This document shows positions 12,249-25,039 of a DNA stretch of 64,000 bases, in pieces. This DNA comes from Selaginella tamariscina (Eukaryota > Streptophyta > Lycopodiopsida > Selaginellales > Selaginellaceae): contig PUQB01000346.1 in assembly GCA_003024785.1 (NCBI GenBank), positions 169,927-233,926 on the forward strand, written 5' to 3'. The number at the start of each line of letters is the position of its first letter. Within the stretch, counting starts at the first letter, position 1. The position numbers were made by a program, and so were the translations under genes. The notes under the pieces were generated by a model. The model made no database searches, was not told the DNA's origin, and saw only the letters and a list, made by a program, of their open reading frames with translations.

Positions 12249-13096
12249 CATAAAAATAAAGAGGTAATTGGTCTTTTTTGCAAAATGCAAAGCATTATAA
12301 GTGTTCAATCCTTGGCAAACACTATTAAATATTTTATGTTAATACAATCTCTCTCCTCTTTGTATCATTTTCCATGCATAAATGTTATATGGCACGGTTT
12401 ACAACAAAAAGATTTTTATGTACTTGAGTCTCTCTGAATTGTGAATAGTCCACTAAGGCACATTTACAACTATGTGCATGCATGTGTATGAACATGTATG
12501 TATAGATGATGTCTGTGATACCCTAGAGAGAGAGTTATCATATATACATATGTATTCGCCCATCACAGACATATATACATGACATACAGTAAAAGACATT
12601 ATATGCATGTGTGTATCAATCAGAAAACGTATATATAAAGAAAACATTTCCATGTGTGTATATATATATATATATATATCGGATACACACGTACCAATAT
12701 GCCTAGACCAAACACACACACACACACCCACGTGTGTATGAAACAAAAAACATATATATGTACATTCATAAAGAAAACATTTCCATGAATATGCATGTAT
12801 ATATATATATCAGATATACATACAATACACAGACTGCTCTGTATACCAATGTGCCTATACCCACACACATGGATAGACGCATATACACATACTCTCTCTT
12901 GAGCTTACCCCTGAATCCCGTTCAGAATGGCCTTGATACCATATGGAGCTTTGCAGAGGATTTAGCTACAAGATAAACGGCAGAACTTTAGCATATGAAT
13001 TCAATACACACACAATGTAGATGTATCTCACCGTACATGAATCTCTTCAAACCCTCTCTTTGCAAGTGGGTACGGATACGTTTTCCCGTCGCCCAT
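12249..13096 (-). pseudogene. L7Ae-like gene fragment, right arm of array A (exons 1-2, inverted)
   Basis: On the minus strand, exon 1 (13096-13032) encodes MGDGKTYPYPLAKRGFEEIH and exon 2 (12965-12909) encodes AKSSAKLHMGIKAILNGIQG in its undamaged form. Here one C is missing in exon 2 relative to the block B and C copies. Exon 3 and most of exon 4 are deleted; only the exon 4 tail remains beside the array. It lies in inverted orientation to 8041-8545, so array and flanks form one large dyad. Confidence 0.7.
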
Positions 13097-13298
13097 CTAC
13101 ACAAAAGATTAGAAATGTTAATCCTGCAAATTATGTGATACTGTCTTAATCAAATGCAGTAAACACTCTACGGAAAGAATTTAAAACAGCCCATTAACCA
13201 AAAATTATACCTTTTCCGGAGGGGTACAGGGGCGGCGGGGCGATGAAGGAAGAAGAAGAAGAAGATCGAAATCCAGTAAGTATGCAATCCTGTAGAAG

Positions 13299-14727
13299 AT
13301 GGACAGGAGAGTGTACTTGAAAGCCGCCTACGGCAGGCAGGAATACGATGCCATCGTACGGGATCCCGACTTGTGCAGTCTATACATTCATCATCTTATT
13401 CGACGTTGCTACATCTCCTACAAGGAAGCCGATGGTCCCTCATCAAGCGGAAATACGGCTCGAGATTTCCTGCATTCTGAATCCTGTAAGTAAGCAACAA
13501 CCAGAAGAATGAATAATTGATTCTGTTTTGTGCAGATGCGTCCCAGAGAGATGCTGTCAAGGAATTCATGTCGCTGCCCTTTTTTACTGAGACTCAAATG
13601 GTATGTATTCTTTATACATGTAAGTCATATGTGAGAAGATGAAGTCTTGAAATGAAACTCACACACACATAAGAAACACACACAGAGCTCTTTTTGTTAC
13701 ATTGTTTTTGCAGTGCGAGTTCAAGGAGGAAGAAGATGTTGTATACACCTTGCGTGCAAGAAGGGGAGGATATGCAGAAGCTGGACAGGATTGCAAGGGT
13801 TGTTCACAGGTCTATGAAAGCCACCTACTCCTACCTTCATAAGTCAGCTGAGAAATGCAAAAAACGTGATAGGAAGCCGACGAAGTGTTTTCAGAAATTG
13901 AGCGACCAGGACATTGAGTTCCTTGTCTATGCCCACTTTAGGTAAGCTCCCGGACAGTGTGTCCCATCGGCAGAAGGTACTTCGCTTGGACACACACACG
14001 CACACGCACACGCACGTATTTGTGTAGATACGCACATGCAGAGAGAGAGAGAGAGAGAATAAACTTTATGGTACACACACACACTGGTGATCTCAGGTTC
14101 GCGATGGGATTGAGATTGCAAGGATGGTACTATTGAACGTAAACGTGAACGTTTTCTGGGGCTGCACGTTTACATGTAAGATTTGCATGAAAGTCTTACT
14201 TAGTTTTGATTACATACACACTTACACCTGCATACACACACCACACACACATATATTCATAATCGTATTTAATTTTAGATTTTGACATGAAAGCCTCTAT
14301 TTCAAGGATGCAAGTGAAGCAGCAGTGCAGAAGCTAGAGAATGCATCTCCTCTCCTTCTGTAAGTGCATTTCTTATTTAGCTGTATAACATAGAATGGCT
14401 TATGCTGTTAACGAGCGTTTGAGTCTAACAATTACATCATTGTGTTTCACAGGTATTTGCAAGCTTTTCCTTCAGGAATTCAGGTGTAGATATCTAAAAG
14501 CTCAACTCTCAGATCAGGAGAGGTATGGCCTATATACGTTTCTATATATTTGTGTGTTGTGCAAGTGCTTATAGAGGGAAAGTAAAACGCCATGCACACA
14601 CACAAGTTTTAAAGAATGTATTACTTTGTGCAGGGCAGAGGTACACTATACGACTCCTGAGGATTTTTCGACGTCCGTTCCATCTGAAATCAATGATTAT
14701 GAACAACTGAGAAAGACATAGCAAGCC
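13299..14727 (+). pseudogene. Unknown gene U, copy A
   Basis: I do not recognise the family. Exons with good borders are 13299 to about 13490, 13536-13600, 13714-13941, 14279-14359, 14453-14522 and from 14634. Exon 1 encodes MDRRVYLKAAYGRQEYDAIV, then a one-base loss in a C-run shifts the frame before the LIKRGIRLEISC segment seen in copy C. Exon 2 encodes ASQRDAVKEFMSLPFFTETQ. Exon 3 is the only complete one among the three copies and includes CEFKEEEDVVYTL and, in a shifted frame, SYLHKSAEKCKKRDRKPTKC. Exon 6 breaks off around 14727. A GAA-rich stretch lies just upstream. There are no membrane segments; the predicted protein is basic and hydrophilic. Confidence 0.6.
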
Positions 14728-15470
14728 CTTCCGTTCATCTCCACGTCCCTGGCACTCAGCCAAGTAGACTAGACATACGTACTTTTAGTGTGTATAAGTA
14801 GAGTAGATATATGTACATTTAATGTGTATGTACGTATGCGTGTGGCACTCAGCCAAGTAAGTAGAGTAGACATATGTACTTTTAGTGTGTATGTACGTAT
14901 GCGTGTGTACTTACAGCCGTATTGTATATGATTTGCAGTCCTATGAAGCCGTTGATAGAAGTTCACCTTGTTGATGCTCCGAATCTTATTGATGGGCGTC
15001 GGGACGAAGAGTGTAACGGGAGAGTTAAGCATTAACGAGGTTTCACCAAATCCAGCCGACGTTTACCATAGATTGGTTCTCCCAGTTGAGGTCTAGTATA
15101 TTTGTTTCTGTATGCATTGTAAAGTGTGTATGTATGTCTGTACTTTTAAGTATCTATTAATCGATGAAGTTATTAGTACAGAAGACATGATTTTATCTTG
15201 GTTCAGCACAGATTACATCTATCTCCTGTCCAGTTTAGTCCGCTTGCGTTATAGGCATGTCACACACACACCAACGTTTTGTTTTTAAACTAAGTAAAAT
15301 GTGTCACATAGCACACGACGTTACTTAATGACGTAAGCTCTCTCCCGATTCTCCGCTACACACTTTGCTCACAAGGCTTTCTATCACATTATCTGTTTCA
15401 AATATATTCTTAGGATATTCTTTTCCCAGCCGTTATGATATGAACAGTAGTGTTTGCTAAACATACACAG
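14728..15470. other. 3' flank of gene U copy A; no intact exon
   Basis: This holds the short repeated stretch agtagagtagacatatgtac (twice) and remnants of the last U exons (about 14940-15090, with VHLVDAPNLI-type coding). A spacer also found at 37453-37845 in block C follows. I see no separate gene. Confidence 0.5.
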
Positions 15471-16712
15471 TTAAAGGACTGCATAAACAAGACAGATTTG
15501 CAACGAGGAGTAGTCCTTACCAAATAAACACATACATGGAAATTTGACGTGTATGGGAAATGCGAGAGGCACGCAAAGTGTTCGAGAGCACACATCCGAA
15601 CTCTTTCTCGTGGAATATCATGATCTCACATATGCCCAGAACGGGCATCTGCTCGAAGCTAGAACTTATTTAAGAAGATGCCACAGAAGAATACAGTGAC
15701 ATGGAACACGATGTTAGCGGCATCTTCCGCATATGGGAGATTGAATGATTGTTCGACCAAATTGCTGAGATTACTTGGACCGCCATGATACATATGTGGA
15801 TAATGGCATTCCAAGGATGTAATACCGGGATCTGGACTGCATTCAAACATGGAGGCAAGAGAGATCTTTGATCACAAGCGGACTGGACTACAATGGTTTC
15901 TGATATGCCCAAGAAGGGGATCTGCATGCTGCTAAGGTTTTGTCCGAGAGAATGCACAGTTTGAAACGTGATTACTTTCAATTGCATGATTGGTCATATT
16001 ACCAGAGTCGTCTTTGTTTAATCAAGGAACACCATGATCACTGCATATGCCCAAGAAAGTTAAGAAAACTCTTCGATAAGATGCCGGAGAGAGAGACGCT
16101 CTGTCTTGGAACGGGAAATGGTTATATTTATGTGGGGGATCTCGAAGTATTTTCAGTATGAATCCGGAACCGAATGTCGTGTCGTGGACTTGTCTGCTTG
16201 GAGGATATGCTCACAAAGGACGTCTTCTAGAGGCTAAGAGTGTGTTTGATTCGATGCCACAGTGGAACTTGGTAGCTTGGAATTCTATGTTGCATGGCTA
16301 CTTCGAGGCTGGAGAAGATAGATTGTGGAGAGATACCGGAGAGGGATGTTCTCGTGGAACATGACTTTCAGCCAAGGGAGGGGATGTACAGCATATGAAG
16401 ACATGCCCACAAAGGACACAGTTTCATGGACAGGGAAGCAAGGAGATACTCTCGTGCATGGAAGAAACACGTTACCACGACCACAACCTGCTGGTGGCAA
16501 ACCTGAACCGGAAACGTTCAACTAGCGCGTAAGATGTTTGAGAGGCTGCCGGATCCCGACGTTGTTGTATGGAGTAACCTCGTTGCTGCTTATGCAAGGA
16601 ACGGGCACGGTAAAGCTGCATCTGGGGTGTGTCTCTGTATGGAAAATCCCCCGATACTGATCCTTTGTTGCTATTCTTTCAGCCTGTAGCCATGCAGGAC
16701 TTATGAGGAAGT
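15471..16712 (+). pseudogene. Decayed PPR copy, inverted relative to the parent (block A)
   Basis: Plus-strand remnants of the PPR gene at 5288-7626 run in order, from the QLKDCIN start (about 15473) through NPEPNVVSWTCLLGGYAHKG (about 16160-16220) to VVVWSNLVAAYARNGHG (about 16560-16610). Stops, frameshifts and large deletions interrupt it. It keeps the GTTGTTGTATGGAG stretch that the parent has lost near 5740. It is antisense to the parent. Confidence 0.75.
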
Positions 16713-16949
16713 GAATTACTCATCTTACATTCATATATAAATAAGTTTTAATTGGTTACATATGAATTTACATGTGAACTTACTTATGTATCAAAATGTA
16801 GTACACCCACATTAGACACGGATTTTACAATCATGTAATTATATATATTTTTGCTATTCACTGCCTACAAATATGCGATACAAGTATAAGAATATCTTGT
16901 TTAAGAAGATTTTCAAGTTGGGGGACAGATATTCTACTATTGTGCAATT

Positions 16950-16984
<35 letters not shown>

Positions 16985-17521
16985 TGTTATGAAATACATA
17001 AACACTCCTACATACACACAGATTACAACATAGTATATACGTTGTTATAATGTCGAAATGAATATCTAAAATTATGTATTATTATTGTACATGGTTCTAG
17101 AACACACAAAACTGACGTAAAATAGTGGTGCATGTAGAGTAGACTTTTGCGACCAAGGCTGATGGAAACCTGGCTGAAGAAACAACTTCAGTTGCTTGCA
17201 TCTCAAAATTCATCATTGACGAGTTATTTAATTAATATACTATATATATATTGTATTTTTTAAATTAATCTGTATTATTAACTATGACTTCAAAAAAGTG
17301 TATTATAATTGTAATAAACATGACAGGGACGTGGAAGTAAAATTCCATGTAATAAATATGACGTGGCAATAGATTTTCACTCTCGTTTTCATACATTCTA
17401 TTTAAACAAACTGATGTGGTGCGTACGTGGAGCTGAAATGAACAATATAAGTTATAACATTATAGTATAGTTTTTTTTTTTAAGGAAATGCACTATGCAA
17501 TAAAATTAAAACAACATATTA
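16713..17521. other. AT-rich spacer with (GT)n(TA)n tract; no gene
   Basis: This holds a (GT)n then (TA)n microsatellite at about 16950-16985 and otherwise unrecognised AT-rich DNA. The same spacer follows the PPR remnant in block C (38740-39390). Confidence 0.6.
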
Positions 17522-17879
17522 ACAATCTCTCGGTCTCATTCAGTTTCCAAGATGCAGAGAGTGCTGCTAACATCGTGTTCCAGGTCACTGTGTTCTTCCG
17601 TGGCATCTTCTCAAATAAGCTCTTAGCTTCAAGCAGATGCCCGTTCTGGGCATATGTTGAGATCATGATATTCCACGAGAAAGTGTTCGGATGTATGCTC
17701 TCGAACACTTCGCGTGCCTCTCGCAAGCTGCCGCATTTCCCATACATCTCAATGAGCAAACTTCCAATGCATGTGTTTATGTGGGAAGGGCTCCGTAGGA
17801 GTGTACTGTGTATCTCTCTACCTCGTTGCAAATCTCTGTTGTTTATGCAGTCCTTTAACTGTGTGTATACAGATTGCAT
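17522..17879 (-). pseudogene. PPR 5' fragment (block B)
   Basis: The minus strand from ATG 17879 encodes the same N-terminus as the PPR parent and continues in frame through ISTYAQNGHLLEAKSLFEKM and TVTWNTMLAALSASWKLNET. It then runs off the duplication junction into unrelated sequence (stop at 17493). It is a truncated copy, but one that preserves the reading frame which the parent has altered. Confidence 0.85.
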
Positions 17880-18289
17880 TGCCTCCAGTCGTCATTAGTT
17901 TATTGGAGGGAAAGGAATATACTATGGAAATTTCATAAAATTTATCATATTATATATATTCCTTAAAATTTTATATATTCATATTTAGAGGTGAGTCCAT
18001 AAATAATAATCATACTTTCATTTACTAATAATTATTATTAATAATTTTACTGCGTGTAAATAATTAAACTTTTTTTTTATTATAATGATGATAAAAATAT
18101 ATTTTTATAATTTCTTTGTGATATATAAATGTGATTGACGTGAAATGCTAAACATCATAAACTTGTGTAAATAATTATATTTATATATAAAATAAATTAG
18201 AAATTAATTAAATTTCTTTTTATATTTTTAAAAAATATATTCTAAGTTTCAATCTAATTTTTAAAACTTCAAAGGTATAACATTATTAT
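17880..18289. other. AT-rich spacer, no gene (block B)
   Basis: Near-identical to 7627-8040 of block A; no coding character. Confidence 0.7.
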
Positions 18290-18765
18290 GCATATAATGT
18301 CTACTTTCTTTCTTTTACTGTATGTATATGTATGTCATGTATATATGTCTGTGATGGGCAGATACATATGTATGTACACGGACAACTGTGTTTGCATACA
18401 TATGTATATATGATAACTCTCTCTCTAGGGTATCACAAACATCATATATACATACATGCTCATATACATGCATGCTACAGTATATCGTATACATACCTTT
18501 CTGTGGCCCACTCGTCTGTGATGTCCGTTTACACGTATATATACATCCATAGAGAGAGAGGGCGGCATATGTGTGTGTGTGTCTATATATATACTGGTGC
18601 CTATTCTTGAAACGAGCTAGTGTCTGATACATAGAGTATATGTGAGTGCACACACACACACATAATAATCCATTATGTATTATAGGCTGCTGATTATCAA
18701 AGCTGATGCTCAGTCAATGCTGTTGAACACCTGCCAGTGTTACGCGAGGACAATGAATTCAATAC
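18290..18765 (+). pseudogene. L7Ae-like gene fragment, left arm of array B
   Basis: Same structure as 8041-8545: intron 2 plus the start of exon 3 (CTGATTATCAAAGCTGATG), fused at gaattcaatac to sequence beyond exon 4. Exons 1-2 are absent. Confidence 0.75.
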
Positions 18766-18867
18766 AAAGAAAAGAAAATTGTATTAACACAAGATATTTA
18801 ATAGTATCTGCCAAATATTAAACACTTTATATTTTATAAAAAAACCAATTACCTCTTCATTTTCATA

Positions 18868-21319
18868 AGTTTGTCATGTATATTCACACACACGTATATT
18901 TTTACATCTCTCTCCATTTAATATGATATATTATGCAACTATTACGTAAAGAAGGAAAACTTTTTTAAATAGAAGGTAATACATATTTAAAGCTTATAAG
19001 AACACATTAATAAAAAAATATTAAGAAATGATGTTTATGACACTCCATAATCAGTATATTAAATATAATAAAGCAGACCATGTATTATTCACTATAAGAA
19101 CGATTATTTATTAATAATATATTTTGGGTCTTTAAACTTTTCAAAAATAAAGTTGTTTTTTTATTTTATTAATGCAAAGGAAGTGAAAGGTTATATAGTT
19201 TCTCTGATATAAAAAAGGCAGTGAATTTTAAGAGTACATCATATTTAATTATGAAAACAATCTTTTAAATTTGTATAAAAATTAATTAAATTATATTATA
19301 TTTAATTATAATGACAATTTTTCAAATTTGTAATTAATTTGGAATAGATATATATCTAACTCTATATTACGTTTATTTGTACATATATATGTATGTAGTT
19401 AATTAAATTAAATTTTTATTAACTTACCATACGTGGATCTCTCTCTCGTGTGTGCATGTGCGTGAGAAAGAGAGATTCACATATAATAAACTAATGAAAA
19501 CTCGATTTTATTAATTATATACATATGTATACGTATAAACATAACATAGAATAAATATATACTAACTTTGAAATTAATTTATCTCAATACAAACTTAAAA
19601 ATTTATTTTCATAATTAAATATAATATAATTTAATTAATCTTTATACAAATTGAAAAATTATCCCATGATTAAACATGATGTATTCTTAAATTTTGCTGT
19701 CTTTTCATATCTTTCATTAATAAAATAAAAGAATAACTTTGTTCTTGAAAGTTTATAAGTTTTAAAATATATTATTATAAATAACACTCTTACAATGAAC
19801 AATACCTGATCTGGCTTTATGATGTTTAACATATCAATTATGAAGTGCCGTAAACATCATTTTTAATACTTTTTATTATATATATACTTTCTTATGAACT
19901 TTAAATATGTATTGCCCCATTTAAGAAAATTTTTCTTCTTTACATAATAATTATATAATACATCATATTCAATAAGAAAATGCATAACACATCATATTCA
20001 ATAAGGAAAAATACATAACACATCATATTCAATAGGAGAGATATAAAAACATGTGTGTGTGGTGTGAATATATATGACAAACTCAATTACCTCTTCATTT
20101 TCATAAGTTTGTCATGTATATTCACACACACATGTATATTTTTATATTCTCTCCATTTAATATGATATATTATGCAACTATTACGTAAAGAAGGAAAACT
20201 TTTTTAAATAAAGGTAATACATATTTAAAGCTTATAAGAACACATTAATAAAAAAAAATTAAGAAATGATGCTTATGACACTCCATAATCAGTATATTAA
20301 ACATAATAAAGCCAAACCATGTATTATTCACTATAAGAACGATTATTTATTAATAATATATTTTGGGTCTTTAAACTTTTAAAAATAAAGTTGTTTTTTT
20401 ATTTTATTAATGCGGAGGAAGTGAAAGGGGTTACATAGTTTCCTTTATATAAAAAGGCAATGGAATTTTAAGAGTACATCATATTTAATTATGAAAACAA
20501 TCTTTTAAATTTGTATAAAAATTAATTAAATTATATTATATTTAATTATAATGACAATTTTTCAAATTTGTAATTAATTTGGAATAGATATATATCTAAC
20601 TCTATATTACGTTTATTCGTATATATATATGTATGTAATTAATTAAATTAAATTTTTATTAACTTACCATACGTGGATCTCTCTCGGTGTGTGCATGTGC
20701 GTGAGAAAGAGAGATTCACATATAATAAACTAATGAAAACTGATTTTATTAATTATATACATATGTATATACGTATAAACATAACATAGAACTAAATATA
20801 TATACTAACTTTGAAATTAATTTATTCAATACAAACTTAAAAATTATTTTCATAATTAAATATAATATAATTTAATTAATCTTTATACAAATAAAATTAT
20901 TCCATGATGTATTCTTAAAATTTTGCCTTTCTCATATCCTTTCATTAATAAAATAAAAGAATAACTTTGTTCTTGAAAGTTTATAAGTTTTAAAATACAT
21001 TATTAATAAATGAACACCTTACATAATGAACAATACTAATCTGATTTTTATAATGTTTAAATATCAATTATGAAGTGCCGTAAACATCATTTTTTAATAT
21101 TCTTATTGATATATATACCTTTCTTATGAACTTTAAATATGTATTGCCCTATTTAAGAAAGTTTTTCTTCTTCACATAATAATTATATAACACATCATAT
21201 TCAATGGAGAGAAATGTATAACACTCATTTATAATAGGGAAAAATACATAACAGATAGTATTCAATGAGAGAGATGTAAAAACATGTGTGTGTGTGTGTG
21301 TGAATATATATGACAAACT
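18868..21319. repeat. Foldback array B: two palindromic units of about 1.2 kb
   Basis: Units 18868-20083 and 20106-21319 have the same ends, 22-bp spacer and internal dyad as array A. It is one unit shorter than arrays A and C. Confidence 0.85.
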
Positions 21320-22516
21320 CATAAAAATAAAGACGTAATTGGTCTTTTTTACAAAATGCAAAGCATTATAAGTGTTCAATCCTTGGCAAACACTATTAAA
21401 TATTTTATGTTAATACAATCTCTCTCCTCTTTGTATCATTTTTACATACATAAATGTTATATAACACAGTTTACAACAAAAAGATTTTCATGTACTCGAG
21501 TCTCTCTGGATTGTGAATAGTCTACTAAGGCACATTTACAACTATGTGCATGCATGTGTATGAACATGTATGTATATGAACATGCATGTGTACGAGCATG
21601 TATGTATACATGATGTCTGTGATACCCTAGAGAGAGAGTTATCATATATACATATGTATACATACATACATATGTATTTGCCCATCACAGACAATATATA
21701 CATGACATACAGTAAAAGACAGGAACCTTGCAGAACACGACCCCCCCCTTAAGACATGTATAAAAAATAAAGAAAAATTTACATTTACGTTAATTCCCAA
21801 GGGTTTCTTGCATGTAACATACAATAAAACCCCATTCATAAATGCATTTAAATAAAAAAATATGTTAATTCAGAAATGCATTAACCCTAAAGGGCTTAAG
21901 TTTTAATTTTATGGTTTTCAATAAGGATTTAGGTTTTTTTTTAATTTATCTCATTAAATTTTTCCATAAATCCCTCCTAAATAATATTAGAATAAAGGGG
22001 GGGCGTATTCTGCAAACTAGCCTAAAAGACATTATATGCATAATATAATGTGTGTATGTATCAATCAGAAAACGTATATATAAAGAAAACATTCCATGTA
22101 TATATATATATCGGATACACACATACCAATATGCCTAGACCAAACACACCACACACCCAAGTGTGTAGAAACAAAAAACATATATATGTACATTCATAAA
22201 GAAAACATTTCCATGAATATGCATGTATATATATATATCAGATATACACATACAATACACAGACTGCTCTGTATACCAATGTACAACATGGATAGACACA
22301 TATACACATACTCTCTCTTGAACTTACCCTGAATCCCGTTCAGAATGGCCTTGATACCCATATGGAGCTTTGCAGAGGATTTAGCTACAAGATAAACGGC
22401 AGAACTTTAGCATATGAATTCAATAGACACACAATGTAGATGTATCTCACCGTAGGCATGAATCTCTTCAAACCCTCTCTTTGAAAGTGGGTACGATACG
22501 TTTTCCCGTGGCCCAT
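21320..22516 (-). pseudogene. L7Ae-like gene fragment, right arm of array B, split by a MITE
   Basis: The minus strand holds exon 1 (start at 22516) and exon 2 (about 22386-22330) with the complete AYG donor and the HMGIKAILNGIQG segment. Exon 3 and most of exon 4 are missing. A 302-bp insertion (21721-22022) interrupts intron 2. Confidence 0.7.
21721..22022. mobile_element. hAT-like MITE inserted in the block B right arm
   Basis: Blocks A and C have uninterrupted cagtaaaagacattat here; block B has about 302 bp extra. The insert is flanked by taaaagac on both sides (21713-21720 and 22023-22030), a 7-8 bp target duplication. Its ends are imperfect inverted repeats of about 28 bp sharing AGG, TTGCAGAA, ACG and a run of 7-8 C. 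The interior is AT-rich and non-coding. The target length and small size fit a non-autonomous hAT element. Confidence 0.75.
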
Positions 22517-22714
22517 CTACACAAAAGATTAGAAATGTTAATCCCGCAAATTATGTGATAATGTCTTAATCAAATGCAGTAAACACTCTACAGAAAGAAT
22601 TAAAACAGCCCATTAACCAAAAATTATACAGGGGTATCAGGCGGCTGCGCAAGGCGATGCAGGAGAAGAAGAAGAAGAAGATCGAAATCCAGTAAGTATG
22701 CAATCCTGTAGAAG

Positions 22715-24466
22715 ATGGACAGGAGAGTGTACTTGAAAGCCGCCTACGGCAGGCAGGAATACGATGCCATCGTACGGGATCCCGACTTGTGCAGTCTATA
22801 CATTCATCATCTTATTCGACGTTGCTACATCTCCTACAAGGAAGCCGATGGTCCCTCATCAAGCGCGGAATACGGCTCGAGATTTCCTGCATTCTGAATC
22901 CTGTAAGTAAGCAACAACCAGAAGAAGAATAATTGATTCTGTTTTGTGCAGATGCATCCCAGAGAGATGCTGTCAAGGAATTCATGTCGCTGCCCTTTTT
23001 TACTGAGACTCATTCTTTATACATGTAAGTCATATGTGAGAAGATGAAGTCTTGAAATGAAACTCACACACACACATAAGAAACAACACAGAGCTCTTTT
23101 TGTTACATTGTTTTTGCAGTGCACAGCCACCTACTCCTACCTTCATAAGTCGGCTGAGAAATGCAAAAAACGTGATAGGAAGCCGACGAAGTGTTTTTCC
23201 GGAATTGAGCGACTAGGACATTGAGTTCCTTGTCTATGGACTCTTCCTACCCCGTAAGCTCCCGGACAGTGTGTCCCATCGGCAGAAGGTACTTCGCTTG
23301 GACACACACACACACACGCACACACACGCACACGCACGTATTTGTGTAGATACGCACAATGCACACACACACACACACAAAGAGAGAGAATAAACTTTAT
23401 GGTACACACACACACACCGGTGATCTCAAGTTCGCGATGGATTGAGATTGCAAGGATTGTACTATTGAACGTAAACGTGAACGTTTTCTGGGGTACATGT
23501 AAGATTTGCATGAAAGTCTTACTTAGTTTTGATTACATACACACTTACACCTGCATATGTATGTGTATGTGTATGTATATGTATATGTATATCTGTATAT
23601 GTATAATGTATATATATTGCATAATCGTATTTATATTTTAGATTCAGACATGAAAGCCGCTATTTCAAAGGATGCAAGTGAAGCAGCAGTGCAGAAGCTA
23701 GAGAAATGCATCTCCTCTCCTTCTGTAAGTGCATTTCTTATTTAGCTGTATAACATAGAATGGCTTATGCTGTTAACGAGCGTTTGAGTCTAACAATTAC
23801 ATCATTGTGTTTCACAGGTATTTGCAAGCTTTTCCTTGCGGCTTGACAAGGAATTCAGGTGTAGATATCTAAAAGCTCAACTCTCAGATCAGGATAGGTA
23901 TGGCCTATATACGTTTCTATATATTTGTGTGTCGTGCAAGTGCTTATAGAGGGAAAGTAAAACGCCATGCACACACACAAGTTTTAAAGAATGTATTACT
24001 TTGTGCAGGGCAGAGGTACACTATACGACTCCTGAGGATTTTCCGACGTCCGTTCCATCTGAAATCAATGATTATGAAACAACTGAGAAAGACATACGAG
24101 TGGTGCGAGCCCTCAGCCAAGTAAGTAGACTAGACATACGTACTTTTAGTGTGTATAAGTAGAGTAGATATATGTGTATGTACGTATGCATGTGGCACTC
24201 GGCCAAGTAAGTAGAGTAGACATATGTACTTTTAGTGTGTATGTACGTATGCGTGTGTACTTACAGCCGCATTGGATATGATTTGCAGTCCTATGAAGCC
24301 GTTGATAGAAGTTCACCTTGTTGATGCTCCGAATCTTATTCATTGGCTTGGGGACGAAGAGTGCAACGAGAGAGTTAAGCTGCTTAAGCTTCTCAGGTCA
24401 TTAGACGAGGTTTCACCAAATCCAGCCGACGTTTACCATAGATTGGTTCTCCCAGTTGAGGTCTAG
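22715..24466 (+). pseudogene. Unknown gene U, copy B
   Basis: Same exon order as copy A. Exon 1 (from 22715) has the same one-base loss as copy A. Exon 3 (from about 23121) lacks its first 75 or so bases and carries a TAG where copy A has CAG, both as in copy C. It keeps the longest 3' end: ERVKLLKLLRSLDEVSPNPA and ADVYHRLVLPVEV with a TAG at 24466, which I take as the ancestral C-terminus. Copy B cannot encode a full protein. Confidence 0.6.
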
Positions 24467-24676
24467 TATATACTCGTGAGTGTCACATATACATTTTGTT
24501 TTTGTATGCATTGTAAAGTGTGTATGTATGTACACGCTTTACAACTGTACTTGAAGTATCTATTAATCGATGAAGTTATTAGTACAGAAGACATGATTTT
24601 ATCTTGGTTATCTTGGTTCAATTTACGGCGTGTATAAATGTGATCATATTATATTATTATATATAAAATAAATTAG

Positions 24677-24914
24677 TGAGAGAGCGTAAAATACTAAATA
24701 CGATTCGATTAGGTCTGACTGATACAGGGTATTTATACTAAGTGTCTGTGCTAGGATTAGCACTCTTGGTACCAAGTAAATCATGGTGCCCAGATTAGCC
24801 AGCCCCAGATTAGCCAATGCCCATATTAGTGTGTATGAATCCTAATGCCACTTGGCACCTCCATGGCAGAGTATACGTGGCGTATATACATAGTATATAC
24901 CATGGAACCTTACA
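24677..24914 (-). repeat. 3' LTR of gypsy element 1 (238 bp)
   Basis: Starts TGAGAGAG and ends ACCTTACA on the plus strand. It contains an extra stretch of about 60 bp (around 24795-24860, with agattagcc repeated) absent from the other LTR. Confidence 0.9.
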
Positions 24915-24931
24915 TCATCCCCCTCTCAAGA
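24915..24931 (-). other. Polypurine tract of gypsy element 1
   Basis: On the minus strand this reads CTTGAGAGGGGGATGA immediately before the 3' LTR, the expected place and composition for the plus-strand primer. Confidence 0.8.
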
Positions 24932-25039
24932 CATGGCTTCTACCTATCAAGGTGGTCCTCCTCCTTGGACGAGTGTCCGTTGGTGGAACGGTAGTAGCCG
25001 ACACACATGAGCGACATGTTGTGACTCCCGAACCCCATC

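Larger units (their letters stand above)
7267..17524. repeat. Tandem block A (about 10.3 kb)
   Basis: This is the first copy of a block that recurs at 17522 and about 24616. Its order is PPR 5' part (minus), AT spacer, L7Ae-like fragment (plus), foldback array, L7Ae-like fragment (minus), gene U copy (plus), spacer, decayed PPR copy (plus), AT spacer. The right edge reads caacatattaac. The same edge occurs at the end of block C, where unrelated sequence (acttccagc) follows. The left edge begins at aacaatctctcgg inside the PPR gene. Confidence 0.8.
17522..24615. repeat. Tandem block B
   Basis: The second copy of the block begins in the middle of the PPR coding sequence at aacaatctctcgg. It runs PPR 5' fragment (minus), AT spacer, L7Ae-like fragment, two-unit foldback array, inverted L7Ae-like fragment with a MITE, then gene U copy. 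It breaks off soon after gene U, at ttatcttggttca, and joins AT spacer of block C. The 15200-17520 equivalent is therefore missing. Confidence 0.75.

Noticed and set aside
12453..12868. Several open frames of 80-100 codons rich in Tyr, Ile, Cys and Val over CA/TA tracts (also near 18315, 30132, 35151)
   Set aside because: They are translations of intronic dinucleotide repeats, occur on both strands and are not conserved between blocks.
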